From assembly GCF_000150275.1 (NCBI RefSeq), contig NW_002060954.1:1578074-1642073 (forward strand): a stretch of 64,000 nucleotides of DNA, given 5' to 3'. Under the pieces are notes generated by a model. The model searched no databases. It had not been told where the DNA came from and saw only the letters and a program-made list of their open reading frames with translations. The DNA comes from Trichoplax adhaerens (lineage: Eukaryota; Placozoa; Uniplacotomia; Trichoplacea; Trichoplacidae). The position numbers and the translations under genes are program-made. Of the stretch, positions 12,953-25,800 are shown piece after piece. Position 1 is the first letter of the stretch. Every line of letters starts with the position of its first letter.

Positions 12953-13000
12953 CTACATCATATAAGTAAGTACCTTTTACTGCTGCTATGTCCTACTAAC

Positions 13001-15807
13001 TTACTGATTAGCATACCCTTTCAATTTTATAAATTTTGTTAAAGCTAAGTATGCAACATTTTGACGTGCTAGTTTTTTGTTTTTATACGAATTTAGACCC
13101 TTAATTGTAATCGTTTTCGAATCGTCCGATTCTAAATAAACTACACCAAAAAATGAGAGAGTTCCGTCATCCTGTCGCTGCTCTTCGTAACTGTATTTAG
13201 CCAATGGTATCCGTAATTTCTGACATATCATCATTAGCTGGCTAACATAATTAGTTGCAATGGTTTTACCCACTGAAGATTCTGCCAAATAAACATTAGT
13301 GATAACATCACAAGATAAGACACGCAAAGATATTCCATTGATAAATGTAGCGTAGGAAAGGAGTTAATACATTCATATACAGTATGTATGTACTGTATAC
13401 TATAAATAGCAAAAGTTGTAATTATTTGCCTCTTAATTTAAAAATCGTTATACCTTCAAATTCTGATAGATTTAACAGCATTTCCTTAACGTCTTCTTCA
13501 AATTTTTTATTTTTTGTTGGTTTCACATCTTTTGCATAACTAACCAATATAGAATCATCTAGTATTGCGGGATTTACGCGATTACAGTGAAAATAAAAAG
13601 TGTAAATTAGTTATATAGTAATATCTATGAGGATAATCATCGCGAAGGTAAAGAAGTTAAGGGATTTTAAATTACCTCGGGGTAAAGGCTTCCGTAGAAA
13701 TTCCGGTGATGATGCCATAACAACTCGATTAACACCTTTATTCTAATTTATATGATAGGAGGTATTTAACAATGTACATGTAGCAGTTATTATAACGTTC
13801 TTTATAATAGAATCTTGGATACATAGCTATTACTACAAAGTCGAAATAGCAAGAACGCAAAATTCTCCAATAAAGTCCTAAACAGAGAGAAGACTCTACT
13901 CTGAACACAGCAATGTTCATGTGCAATAATAAGGTATCATTTCTAAATTAAGTCTTGCCTTAGTGAAATTCATAATCACTGATGATAATTTCTTGGCATC
14001 TTTATTACTAGCAGGAGTCGGTAATATTTTATTAGTCTTTCTTCCTTTCGAAGAATATAACTTGTGTTCATACACTACTTTAGGATCATAAATATGTAAC
14101 GACTCTTGCTTTGGCATTCGCTTTGATGATTTCTATTTGAAAAATTACATCATAACAAGCTTAGTAATGTATATATATACAGTGGATTAGAATAGAGTTA
14201 TTATTCCCTAAGCTGTAATTTCTCTACAATATACTCTACTACAGCATACCTACTAGATGGGATAATATTTAATAGGGTACTCTTAGTAAGTTTATATGCA
14301 TATACCTCTTTATATCTGTTCGGTAATTTTATAGTTGCAGTAGAAGTAGGTATGATTTGATCCGAGTCTTGCTCTAATGGCTTGTTGTCATCTTGTGATG
14401 GCTGATTATCAGTTACCGATTGGCTAGTCCTTAATATTTTAGCCCTAGTTTTATATTCCTATTTGTAATGATGATGAGCATTTTTCAAAAATAACATACG
14501 AGGACATAATTTCTTGTAAGACTAATAAATAACTATTCGAACTACCATTAAATAAAATGTTACCATCATCTGTAAGTGCTGATTATTACTATCTATCACG
14601 GTAAAAGGAATAATTTAACGGTCTGTATTTTTCTTATACTATTCTTGCCACTTCAACGTTTATTCTGGTCTATTACCTCTTTTTCTCCATTTGGTAGTTG
14701 TGCCCAAGCGATTCTGACTGAAGATTTCACTTTAGTAAATTATAGTGGAATAATATCAATTCATTTTACTATTAAGTTCATTGTATCCGTTAAAGTTTAA
14801 CGTAAATTTTCTATTCTATATATAGTTCATTGACATTGAAAAACTTGTAATTTCAAGTATTAAAGTGTATTACCAGAAAACAGTCATGTTTCAACAATAT
14901 TACTAGCATCAAAACATGATCTTATTATATGACCTAACATAGTAAAGGTTGATGGTGCCAGACTTACAAAACTACAAAATTTGTATAATATATTATACCT
15001 GCATTTTGTTGGTCTCCACTCGCTTTAAGCTTTGAAAATTTCTCGTTATATTCTTTGATAAAGAGTGTATATGAAGTTCTAATAACAGTAAATACATTTA
15101 CCTAAATTAAACAGATATGTTTTTGCTATTGACCTTCGCGGTAGAGCATTGGTGCACTTCTAATAGCTATTCCGTTTAGGCAAAATACATAGTATATAAT
15201 TTCATAATGACTTACACTCTCTTCTGTCGCATGAATTGCTTCGTTAAAATGATTAACGCAGAGCTTATAGAGGAGCCGCTAGGTGAGAATAGACACAATC
15301 TAAAGAAAGAAAAATTAGAAATGTTGATCAGCTACATGAATCACGCCATTTATATACGTATTACGCCAAATATCAAGCTAGATAGCTATGATATACTACT
15401 TGCATACCCTGTTCCTCCAAGTTTTAATCTAAATTTCATGTTTAATTTAAATGCAGCTATATACTTGATAGTCTATGCCATTAACAAGGTGCTCGATGCT
15501 GGACGCGTCGTTGAAATCAGTTTTACCTTCTTTGCGTAACTACAGCAGCATTTCATATATCATCAGCAATCTTAGCCTTACTACTGTTACTATCAATATT
15601 GCTTATGTTTCTACAAAAAACAAAGAATATCGAGGAATAAGTCCTCCTCACTAGTTAGAAATCGACGATTAAGCGTAGAATTATTTGGAATTAAGCTTCA
15701 CGATGGGAAGATTTCAGTAAGATTTGATTAACTTGCAGCTGCTCTTCTCCTAAGCTAAAGCGTGCAGCACTTAATAAGGCACACCGTATAACGTCCGTCA
15801 GTACCAT
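13001..15807 (-). CDS. Unrecognised nuclear-type protein: HMG-box-like domain plus C-terminal dsRBD-like domain
   Basis: Nine minus-strand exons join in frame to 1,002 bases, 333 residues: 15807-15733, 15159-15134, 15078-14999, 14717-14677, 14458-14306, 14132-13959, 13742-13676, 13558-13454, 13281-13001. Residues about 34-85 fit an HMG box: PRRTSYTLFIKEYNEKF at the start, then IAWAQLPNGEKEEYKTRAK, giving the aromatic helix-1 pattern and the W..L....K..Y...A helix-3 pattern. A polar, Ser/Lys/Gln-rich linker with basic clusters follows. The last 70 or so residues resemble a double-stranded-RNA-binding fold: a conserved LRIPLAKYS strand, then GLNSYKNKKLARQNVAYLAL, like the basic G..KK.A.Q.A...AL helix of dsRBDs. 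The intron after 13959 would use a GC donor (AAG|GCAAGA). The first two small exons rest only on phase and plausibility, so the start is less certain than the body. Tail-to-tail with OPLAH. No specific family name can be given. Confidence 0.7.
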
Positions 15808-16019
15808 CTGGCCTGTTGCAATTGACAGTATTGACTATGCGCAATGGTGTTAATGGTAAGTGCTAATCTTCATTACGAGCTGTTAGTATGAACTCTAGTT
15901 AATAGCATGCACGTACTGTTCACTAACCGAAGCAATAGTAGATAGTAGCCAGGTCTCCACAGCATTCATTAATGGAAGGTAGAAAGTTACCAAGCGTCTT
16001 TTTAATGAATGCTATCTCT

Positions 16020-16650
16020 ATCTACAGTATATTAGGACCATAGAGATGGAAGAAATTCTTTTCTTAGATATCTCTGATCAGAATATACTACAGAACGGAC
16101 GGCAAAAACTGTCTTATGTTTACGAATACTTTCTGTAGCTGCGGTGCAGTATATGTTTATGATCATAATACGGCAAAAACTGTCTTATGTTCACGAAATG
16201 CTTTCCGTAGCTACGGTACAGTATATGTTTATGATCATAATACGAGTATACTGTACTACGAAACAGACGGCAGAAACTTATCTTCTTTTGTGAATGGTGC
16301 CTGTCTACAGTTTATCGGAACTATAAAGATAGAAGAAATCCTTATCTTATATCTCTGAACATAATATACTACAAAAGTTGATAGAAACTGTTTTCTTCTT
16401 ATGGAGTATCTGTCTATAGTTTATCAGAAGCGTAGAGGTAGAAGAAAACCTTTACTTATATATCTGATCAGAATATGCTACAGAACGGATGCTGTCTATC
16501 TACGGTTCCGATATACGAGATTGTTAGAAGATCTTTTGTTGTGTCCCCATGATCAGGCATACTGCAGAACGCATGGCAGATGGTTGCTGCAAATTGTCTT
16601 CTTTTTAAGAATGTTTATCTACAGTATATCAGAACTATAAAGATATAATA
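16020..16650. repeat. Degenerate tandem repeats
   Basis: An inner pair of about 72-base units (16099-16169 and 16170-16241) shares ACGGCAAAAACTGTCTTATG, CGTAGCT-like and GTATATGTTTATGATCATAA segments, with a few substitutions and one indel. Around it, a looser unit marked by CTACAGTATAT, TAGAGATGGAAGAAA-like, ATATCTCTGATCAGAATA and TACTACAGAACGGA blocks recurs near 16020, 16300, 16410 and 16615. Short open frames here are by-products of the repeat and are not annotated as genes. Confidence 0.75.
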
Positions 16651-17241
16651 AATCCTTTTCCTATGACCATTATTAGATTTATAGCCATTAATTCGTTCCA
16701 GACATATCTATTCTCGTTTTTATTATAATCAATTTCGGCCCCACTTTTACAGTCTTCAGTATAAAGCGTACTCTAATACTGTATAACGTTCAATAACTAC
16801 TTTATTTTTACCGTGAATATAGGTAATAAATAGGGCAGTTATTGATTAAGAGCGTATAAGTATCCAAATACTCTAGTACTTACTTGACATAATGCCATAG
16901 TCTGAGTTAAATTAAAATTTACTAATTGATGATTCTTCAGCCAGTAAATACTAATATCATTAACGCCTTAATAGATGATCAGAGAAATTTTATCGTTGTT
17001 CATTTAACTTACATATTAATAAATAGCATAAGTATTATGAATAAAATAAACAACAAAAAAATGGTAACACATCTCCAATTCAAATATGAGCAAAGAAATA
17101 TACTGTAAGCGACATGCATAAGCGATTAAAATATAGACCATGGCTGTACCGTAGCATGGTTTAGCACTAAGGATTGTTAAATTACTCGACAAGAACAGTA
17201 TGTAAAAATAGAATAGGTGCTGAATTAAGGGGACGATGGAC

Positions 17242-20102
17242 TTATTTCGAGTTCGGGCTTTTTGTTGGAGAGAATAAAACTTTACCAACATTCTTTCGCT
17301 CGTGTATACGACGGAAGGCATCGGTAAACTACAGTTTTATGAAATGAAAGAAAATATTATTTGCAGCGGTGTGATTTAACCAGCCTTATAGTACAACTTG
17401 ATTATAAATACTTCACTACTATAGATTGTAAAGTACATTTAGTTATCACTTACATCTTCGAAAGCATGAACAGAATCAATTTTCGGTTTAACAATTCCGT
17501 CATTATACCATCGAACAATATCAGAAAAAGCTGGAGGTAAAATTTTTTTGTAGTAGCCAGTAAACAAATGGCCAAGGTGAACTCCACCAACCATCTTGTT
17601 ATCAGCCATCAGGTCTAATGGACTCCTTCCGCTCGTGTTCCACCACTAAGGAAATAGTAGAAGAAAAAATTTTAACAATGTAAATGTTACAATTACATTT
17701 TTGTGTTAGTTGCTTGCTGCTACGGTTCAATTTCTATCACTTGAACACAAAATAGTACACGTGATAATTTGATAAAAGTTGAGGCTATAAATTAAAACGT
17801 ATGCGTAACTTAAAACTAACTTACTAACATACCGTTTTGGCTATACTCATCAAACTACGACTCCCACCAGTTACTATATTAGCACTCCCTGCAAATGGGA
17901 ACACATGTCCGTATGTTATTGTAGTATCGCTTTACAACAAAAAAATACTGCCAAGAAAATATTAAAGATTGTGCCGCGGTAAACCAATAATCAGATATAT
18001 TTACTATTTAGTATAGCCTTACCATAGACGATTTGTCTGCCAAAGGTTTTTGTTAAGTCATAATTTCTTTTATTCTCCGTGCCACCTAATGGGTCTAAAA
18101 CCAGATCAATTCCCTCTGGTTCTAATCTAAAAATGATAGAGTCATTTTAAGACTGTATTAGTCTACTAGTAAATTGTATATTTAGAATGAGATATTACTA
18201 ATATCTTTAACTAAAGGAATATACGAAATATATTGATTCATTATGTCAATTAAAATTAAGAAATATAAAAGCGTAATACTTTCTTATCTCATTGACATAG
18301 TCTTGGGTTCTGTAATCGATTAAATGGGTATATCCATTTTCTTTTGCGCCTTCATGCTAGTAATAAAAAGTTATTGCATATTACAAATTAATTTTCATAG
18401 ATAGGCAATTTACATTTTATCATTTATTTTATCCATGGGAAAGACTGCGTATTTGTCTGATTTAACAGTAAACTAGCAATACCTTTCCTGCGGAACATGT
18501 ACCATAAAGCGTAACCTTAGGGACAGTCCTGCAGAGCTGACCAACAGCATAGCCCTGCATAAGATAATTTTTTATATTAAAGACAATATAATGGTAACTT
18601 CAATTTCAAGTAATCTAAGCTAGCAAATTATATATTGGTAAAATTGGGTGATATAAAATTTTTGACTTACGACACCGCCTGCAGCCATATGGCATAGAAC
18701 GCTTTGGCCTTCTTGTAAATTACCAAAATTAAAGAGCATGACGTAGGTCGTTAGGTAGTTTACAGGGATAGCAGCCCCTTCTTCGAATGACATACTATCA
18801 GGCATTACCACCACTAGATCGGCAGCAGTAATGGCATATTCACTCCATCCGCCGGATCGACATACACCTATTACTCGAGTTCCAACCTGACAAGTAAAGG
18901 CAAGAGATTTCTCCAAATAAATACACTTTCTAGCCTAATAGAAATTTATCTGCTACTTCATATCAAGAAAATAAAATTTTAAGTATTCTACTACAGATGT
19001 AATATCAAGATATCATGATGAATTTAAGTAACTGTAAATAAATAATGTTTTTCATTTAGTGCATTAAAGTATTCATAAAAGCATATATGACATTACTCTT
19101 GATAGATGTCCTACCATTCGCGTAACGCTCTAATATCAAATTTGTGATACTTACAGCAGGTTCAGTCACGCCTTCACCTAATTTATCAACCACACCAGCA
19201 ACTTCATACCCTAATACACAAGGCGGCGTAGGATTAACATCATAAACCCCTTGACATGCCATCAAGTCAGCAAAGTTAATTCCGCTACAATAAAGCGATA
19301 ATTATATGATAATATAATGAGTTCAGAGGATATCCGCATGATAACATATCATATAATTATTACAAGGTAATCTAGGCAAGATCTCAAAAGAATTCTGTTA
19401 ATTAAATAGCAATGTACCAGCACTATTAGAATGCAAAGCAGGAATTTTTAGCTATCTGAGGGCTTCATCATATTTAGGCATCCACTAAATCTGATAATGG
19501 AATGACAGTAGCTCGGTTGCACTATAAAATTTTAGTATCATGCTAAAAAATGGAGCCTATCCACCTGGTGAACTTATGTTTTTAGTGTACAAGATTCAAT
19601 AGTATAAAATGCAGTAAATCAATTTATGTTATCAATAGGCTAACTAATTAAAATAAATACGCGTATATGCACGCGCTTATAATATAATTAATTATATATT
19701 ATTAATGGCATTTGAACAAGATAAATTTTGAATAGAGTGCAGAATTAAACAAAGACCAAACTTTCCAAATACTACCAATTTATAAGTTATTTGCAGGTTA
19801 TCATTTAATATTAATGATAGTGGATCGTGTACGCCATCGCTGATTCTAATTATGTACGTGATGATAATGTTGTAAAATGCTCTAATTAGCCAAGATATAG
19901 AATTACATATCGTGTACATTACGAAAAATGCTGGTAAAATCAAGTCCATTTTTACAGTTTAAGTGTCCACCTACCATGCTTCAACTTTAATTCGAATTTC
20001 GTCTTTGGCCGGTGCAGCAAGGGATTTCTTTTGTACCTGGAGTTTGTTAACACTGCCATAGCCACGTAGCACTAACTGCTTATTTGTTTTCTCTTCAGCC
20101 AT
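17242..20102 (-). CDS. VAT1: VAT1-family oxidoreductase, copy A
   Basis: Member of the zinc-independent quinone-oxidoreductase branch of medium-chain dehydrogenases (synaptic vesicle membrane protein VAT-1 and VAT1L). Vertebrate VAT1 binds NADPH and associates with synaptic-vesicle, plasma and outer mitochondrial membranes. Nine exons sum to 353 residues: 20102-19975, 19284-19155, 18886-18671, 18554-18483, 18356-18280, 18126-18023, 17888-17833, 17645-17454, 17328-17242. Landmarks are GINFADLMACQGVYD, GYEVAGVVDKLGEG, SFEEGAAIPVNYLTTYVML, NFGNLQEGQSVLCHMAAGGV (start of the nucleotide-binding region), HLIDYRTQDYVNEI, DLVLDPLGGTENKRNYD and KNVGKVLFSPTK near the C-terminus. It has no acidic tail, unlike copy B. 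The start is the first ATG of the MAEEKTNKQLVLRGYGS exon, which matches the family N-terminus. VAT1 versus VAT1L cannot be separated by eye. Confidence 0.94.
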
Positions 20103-21169
20103 GATTGAATACGTATAGATTTCACGTTAACAGTACGCTATAACGTGCTGTAATATAGAGTTGTATGCAATGAGATTAATAGCAATATTTTACTCCCTCA
20201 TAGCGTAGCTGGTAAGTACAGTTAGTAGGGTTACAAGTAGGCTTTAAGTAATGGCTAATGTAACAATTTCGAAAAGTTTAATTACATTAAACGTATCAAT
20301 ATTAATTATCGATGAAGAATCAAATGTATTATCCAGATTCTACCTATGCAGATAAACAGTTTAGTGCATGTAAATGTGAATGTTTCTTTTCAGGAGTTAC
20401 TCCATACATGACTATAGTTGTACGTACTGTAACTCACCTACAGGATACTACAGTATTGCTATACTGTACGAGTACAGCGCACACACTGGCTACATAGTTA
20501 AAAGCTAAAACTATGTTACTGTACCTGTAACTCATAATGCGAAAAGTTAATTGTAAATGCGTATACAAATGCTGGACCAAACTTCATTTTATTGTTAACG
20601 CGAGCAACTAGCTGAACTATTGAAACTTGCAGCTTAAATATCATTGAAATGTTAAGTACAAAGATGATTTGCTCCAGTACCAACTTCTAAGAGGGTGATA
20701 TCTGATTTCCTAACTACTGTACTGTATATCCGTCGAGCGGTTTTCATAAACATTGGAATCAGCTGAGTCATAGCCAGGGAGGGCGTATGTCCTTTAGCAA
20801 ATCGATGACATGTCTAATGATTGCAAATGTACTCACTTGCACGCATCTTGTACTTCATACTATGTTACTCCTAATGTAGCTAATATCTATCTATTGACAT
20901 CAAAATTTCAGATTCAATTTGAATTGACACTGTTATTTTACGTCTGTGGCGACGAAATCAACTCCATCTTTAGACAGTCAAACGATTATCAAGAACAGCT
21001 TATGCACATTGGCATTTGACATTTATCCTCATTTTTGCCTAGAATCAATGGTTGCTAGCTTACCTAGGGAAATTTAAAATGGCAACGTTAAGTCCAAGAT
21101 CGGCAAAAAGGAGAAAATGGAAGACTTCCACCAGCAAACTTCGCTTTTAAACGCTGCACGATACTTGAG

Positions 21170-21285
21170 ATATTGTACTGTACTGAGTACAGTGTGCAGC
21201 TTCAAAAATCACAGTACTGTACAGTACAGTACCTACTTTTTTATACTGTACTGTACAGTACTGTACTGTACTGTACTCTCCGAAC
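21170..21285. repeat. GTAC-palindrome cluster
   Basis: Several near-continuous runs of alternating TACTG/TACAG motifs, including CAGTACTGTACAGTACAGTA and TATACTGTACTGTACAGTAC, of the same type as the 2.1-3.0 kb array. The low-complexity open frames crossing it are not genes. Confidence 0.8.
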
Positions 21286-21770
21286 TCATTTCCGCTCCCG
21301 CCCAGATCAGCTGATGAACGGCATGACGTTATTCAGAGACGGGAAATCACAGTAGTTTGTTCAGATTTATGGACATTAGAAGAGGAATTTGCATAATTGT
21401 AGAGAAAAAAATGGACTCCCAAAAGTCAAAGTTTATCGGGCAAATAGTCGCCGAGTTGAAGAATTAGTCCTTGCTATGCCTTCAAACAGCGAGAAATGTT
21501 GAACTTTTGTACTCGGTTCGATCCAAGTAAAGATACCGTAGTACACTAATTCATAGTAGATTGTTTATATCCGACCCATGATCATTTCAGTGACTAGAAC
21601 TGCAATTATGAATGTGCGACCTACTCCAAACTACAGTAGCGACTGTAAATCAACTTGAATTTGGGTAAAATTGACGTTGATAGGTCCCTGAGTCTTTTGA
21701 CTATAGACTATATAGAATTTATCCAGACGCAAAAGCGCCAATGCCGTACACCACTACAAAAAAGATTGAT

Positions 21771-22024
21771 AAGGCTATAATCCTAGCTGGCCAACAATTT
21801 TATGGACATTCATTTGAATGGGTAGTTTACCAGTAGTAATTGATTGTTAAGATGAATTAATATTGTATATTCAATACTCGTATACTTGTACAATAAGCTA
21901 TAATCCTAGCTGACCAACAGTTTTATGGACATTCATTTAAGTGGGTAGTTTACTAGTAGTAATTAATTGTGAAGATGCATTAATACAGTATTGCATGATA
22001 AATACTCATATACTTGTTCAATAA
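21771..22024. repeat. Two-copy tandem repeat, about 124 bases per unit
   Basis: The segment starting AAGGCTATAATCCTAGCTGG at 21771 is repeated from about 21895 (AAGCTATAATCCTAGCTGAC). The copies share TTTTATGGACATTCATTT, GGGTAGTTTAC and a TACTCRTATACTTGT block near each end. They differ by scattered substitutions and small indels. It lies between the two VAT1 copies. Confidence 0.8.
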
Positions 22025-22807
22025 TACAGTGTATATTCTTTAGCGAAGTACGATAAACTTTACCATTTGAACACCGTATTACTAACACATTTATTGAATA
22101 TTTTAAACGTAGTCATTCAAATACACAAAAGAAATGGAAGATATTGTCAAGACGCCAGCACAGCCACTGTGATATAGTCATCATATATACCCGTATAATA
22201 TACCAAAGTTTTTATTATTAGCCCACGCAATAGTTATTAGTTAATTATATTAGACTCAACAAAATAAATGTAATAAACAACACTTTTATGGAATTTATGT
22301 CACTAGTGTAAATCCGTACACTCTTAAATTAATTTTGCCATATTTTTAGCTCATTAGGCTATGCTAAAGCTCTAATTGAGTACCGAGATTCTCATACGTA
22401 ATTATTCTTGCTATACGTGTACGGCAAAATAGTCTGACAAATTGTATAAAGATGATTAACAAAGACAAAATAGTAATTAGTCTATAACAATATTATTTAG
22501 TTCCGTGGTGAGATATTTATGTACTATTTTTATTATTGTAATAATTGATTTTTTAATCCTACTTCGCTGATGGAGATTACTGCCAAACGCATCATCAGGA
22601 ATAACTTCGTTTTAGGATTCAGATTTCACGGAGATGACTATATCAGAATATATATATACATGCGAATAATACCAGGTTAACATTAAAATGGAAGTTATTA
22701 CGTAAAAAAATCACAATTTTTAACGACATTATACATAATTATACTACTATATACTGTACAATGTTAGGTCTATCAATCTAACCGATGCAGTCACGGACAG
22801 ACAATCA

Positions 22808-25800
22808 TCACTGATTCTCATCATTCTCAGTTTCCTTTGGTGTCTGTATGTTCGCATTTTCATCTTTTTTATCTGAGTCCTCTTCTAATATCTCCTCTGG
22901 TTCATCGATTACTGATGCAGCTGCAGATGAAATGTTAACGGCGGGTGCTTTACTAGGTGACAATAAAACTTTGCCAATATTTTTACGCTGCATTAGTTGC
23001 TGGAAAGCATCTGCATACTAATTTAATGATTGAATGAATATGTCAATATTCTAGCGATATAATAGTTCCTCCACTTTGACAGTGATAGATATAATTACAC
23101 TTTTATTTACTGAATTATGTTAAATGATATAAAATAAGTACGGTTAGAAGCTAGAAGCCAAAATTGAATGCTCTTTACACTATTTAACTTACGTCTTCTA
23201 AAGCATAGACGGAATCAATATTGGGCTTAACAACGCCCTCATCGTACCACAGCAAAATATCTTGCATTGCTTTAGTTAGAAATTTTCCATGGTACTTTTG
23301 CATGACAGTACTAAAATTAATTCCGCCAATCGATTTATTTTCCGTTGCTAATTGTATTGGGATTTTATTAGAATTATTCCACCACTAAATAAAACAGGAT
23401 AAAAGCAATATAAATATTTCGTTGAAAAATTAAGTACAGTATATTTTATGAGATTGAAGCGAAATTGAAATATAGTAATAAGCTGTAGAGGTATACTTAA
23501 GCTTAGAAAAAGCGAGATACAGTACAATATTTTTAAGATATTCTTGAGATTTCGAGTGTTCTTATCATTATTTGTATTGACGCAAATATACAGTACTTAA
23601 CAAGTATTACCATTTTGGCCATTTTCATAATACTACGATTTTCACCCGAGATAGATGTTGAAGCACCTAAAAATAAAGAAAGATCTTACAGATTTAGTCT
23701 TACTGGTCATTATGTATCGATAGGTGCACTATGATCTACGTATTTCTCAACAGCGGTTATTTTTTGCTGATATAAGCTACCACAACTATCTACTCTTTTT
23801 TAGATTTCTAGAAGCCCAACCCAATGGACATCCCAAGAATCGTACGGTGTTTGCTTATTTTGATTCATTATATGACTAATTCTATTACTGTACTGTAAAT
23901 TCACTGTATCATAGAAATTCAAATGAGGAAAGAAAAAGCTATTATACTATTTCCACATGTACACTGGTATTGAAAATTATCAAGGTAAAAATTGTCAAGT
24001 AATACTGCCTACAGATAGAATAGAGTTATTGTAAAAATTTACTTAGTTCGCTCATCTAAGTATACAATCTTTCATTTCAACAGTTATAAAGTAAACGGTT
24101 CTTCTTACCAAATATGATATGTCTACCAAGAACTGCTGTGAGATCATAATTTCGTTTACTTTCGATGCCACCCAGTGAATCTAAAACCAAATCGATACCA
24201 TCTGGAGCTAACCTAAAAGATTGCATAGCATTTTACTACCGTACCAATGTAATAATGATAGTACAGTGTGATACTAATCAATTATCAGTTACAACTTACA
24301 ATCGAAAACAGTGGGTAATATATGATGAGAGTATCAGATAATTATCATAATATGGATATAACTGCAATAGGAAATGATGTAACATACTTGCGAATCTCCT
24401 GTACGTAATCTTGTGTTCTGTAATCGATAACATGAGAATACCCGTTCGCTTTAACTGCTTCATGCTATAGAATCATAGAATTATAACGTTATGTGTTACC
24501 AATCCTGATATTTTGTACTTGTTCGTATACGAATAATGTTCACATAGAGGCTACTAAAAGATAAGTTTTCAGGTACTGTACCTTAGATGCAGAACTAGTC
24601 CCAAAAAGTGTGATATTTGGTATTTTTTGGCATAATTGTCCAACAGCAAAGCCCTATTTATATATAAGAACAATATCAACGATATAAATTTTGCATCTTT
24701 TATCCGAAGTCTAAGGTAAGTGACATATTAAAAATGTTTTATGATACCAGTTATAGTACGGATAACCAAATTTTTACTTCGACTAGTTTCTGGTATAAGG
24801 TTAATAAGTTATATTTTATGAACTAGACTAATTTAATTAAAAATCACATTTTTAAAATTCTATAAAGAATTATATAATAAGAACTGGACAAGTTCAAAAC
24901 AAGCAATTTTAACACTACTTTTATTGATACATACCACACCACCGCCTGCAGAATGGCATAAAACGGTTTGCCCTTCTTGTATTCCGCCAAGTCTAAATAG
25001 CAATAAATAAGCGATAACGTAATTCATTGGTATCGCAGCTCCTTCTTCAAATGTCATCTGTTCAGGCATGGCAAAAGCTAGATCCGCATCCAAATTAACC
25101 CAAGAACTCCAACCTTGATGGTTTATACAAATGCCAATGACCCGCATTCCGACCTAACAGAATTATACAATAGATTTACTATTGCAAGTATCGACCGTAA
25201 TACGTCCTAAATTATGTATTTAGGAATACAAAATATTGATCTGCTGTACAGTAGTTCTTTCACAAAATGAGTTTATGCAATTATTAATACAAACGTTTTC
25301 ATTATTAGCCAAAAAGAATTGAAATACCGTTACATATCTATATCTACCGTAAAATTATTAACTTCTTCGCCGACTGCATCAATAATACCAGCTACTTCAC
25401 AGCCAAGTACGCAAGGTAACTTTGGATGGATGTTACAATAGCCTTGTCGAATCATGATGTCGGAAAAATTAAGACCACTAAAAGACCGTAACATTAGAAA
25501 ATGGATGTTAACTCATGAATAACAAGGAATTATCGCTTTTGCTGATTAATTTCTTGTATAGTATAGCAACATTGCTAAATCAAAGTCCACATGCCAAGTA
25601 TTTACAATATTGGTATTATAACTCTAACGAGCTATGGAAGTATGAGAAAGGTTTAATTGAATAATTTCATGTCACTAGTTTCTAATTAAGTATTACCTAT
25701 AACGGTAGATTATTACCATAATATATCGCATTTACTCGCATGGGTGCGTAGTTATTGACAATTAGCTTCGTAGTACCCGTTGGAATAAGGAAGGATACAG

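Noticed and set aside
15207-15539. 110-codon plus-strand ORF
   Set aside because: It lies wholly inside the inferred first intron of the minus-strand HMG/dsRBD gene, has no recognisable domain and its composition fits AT-rich non-coding sequence.
16116-16640. Two plus-strand ORFs of about 80 codons
   Set aside because: They are read-through of the tandem repeats and repeat the same peptide pattern.
17016-17321. Minus-strand ORF with a hydrophobic stretch
   Set aside because: It overlaps the last VAT1 copy A exon in another frame; the homologous frame is the one ending at 17242.
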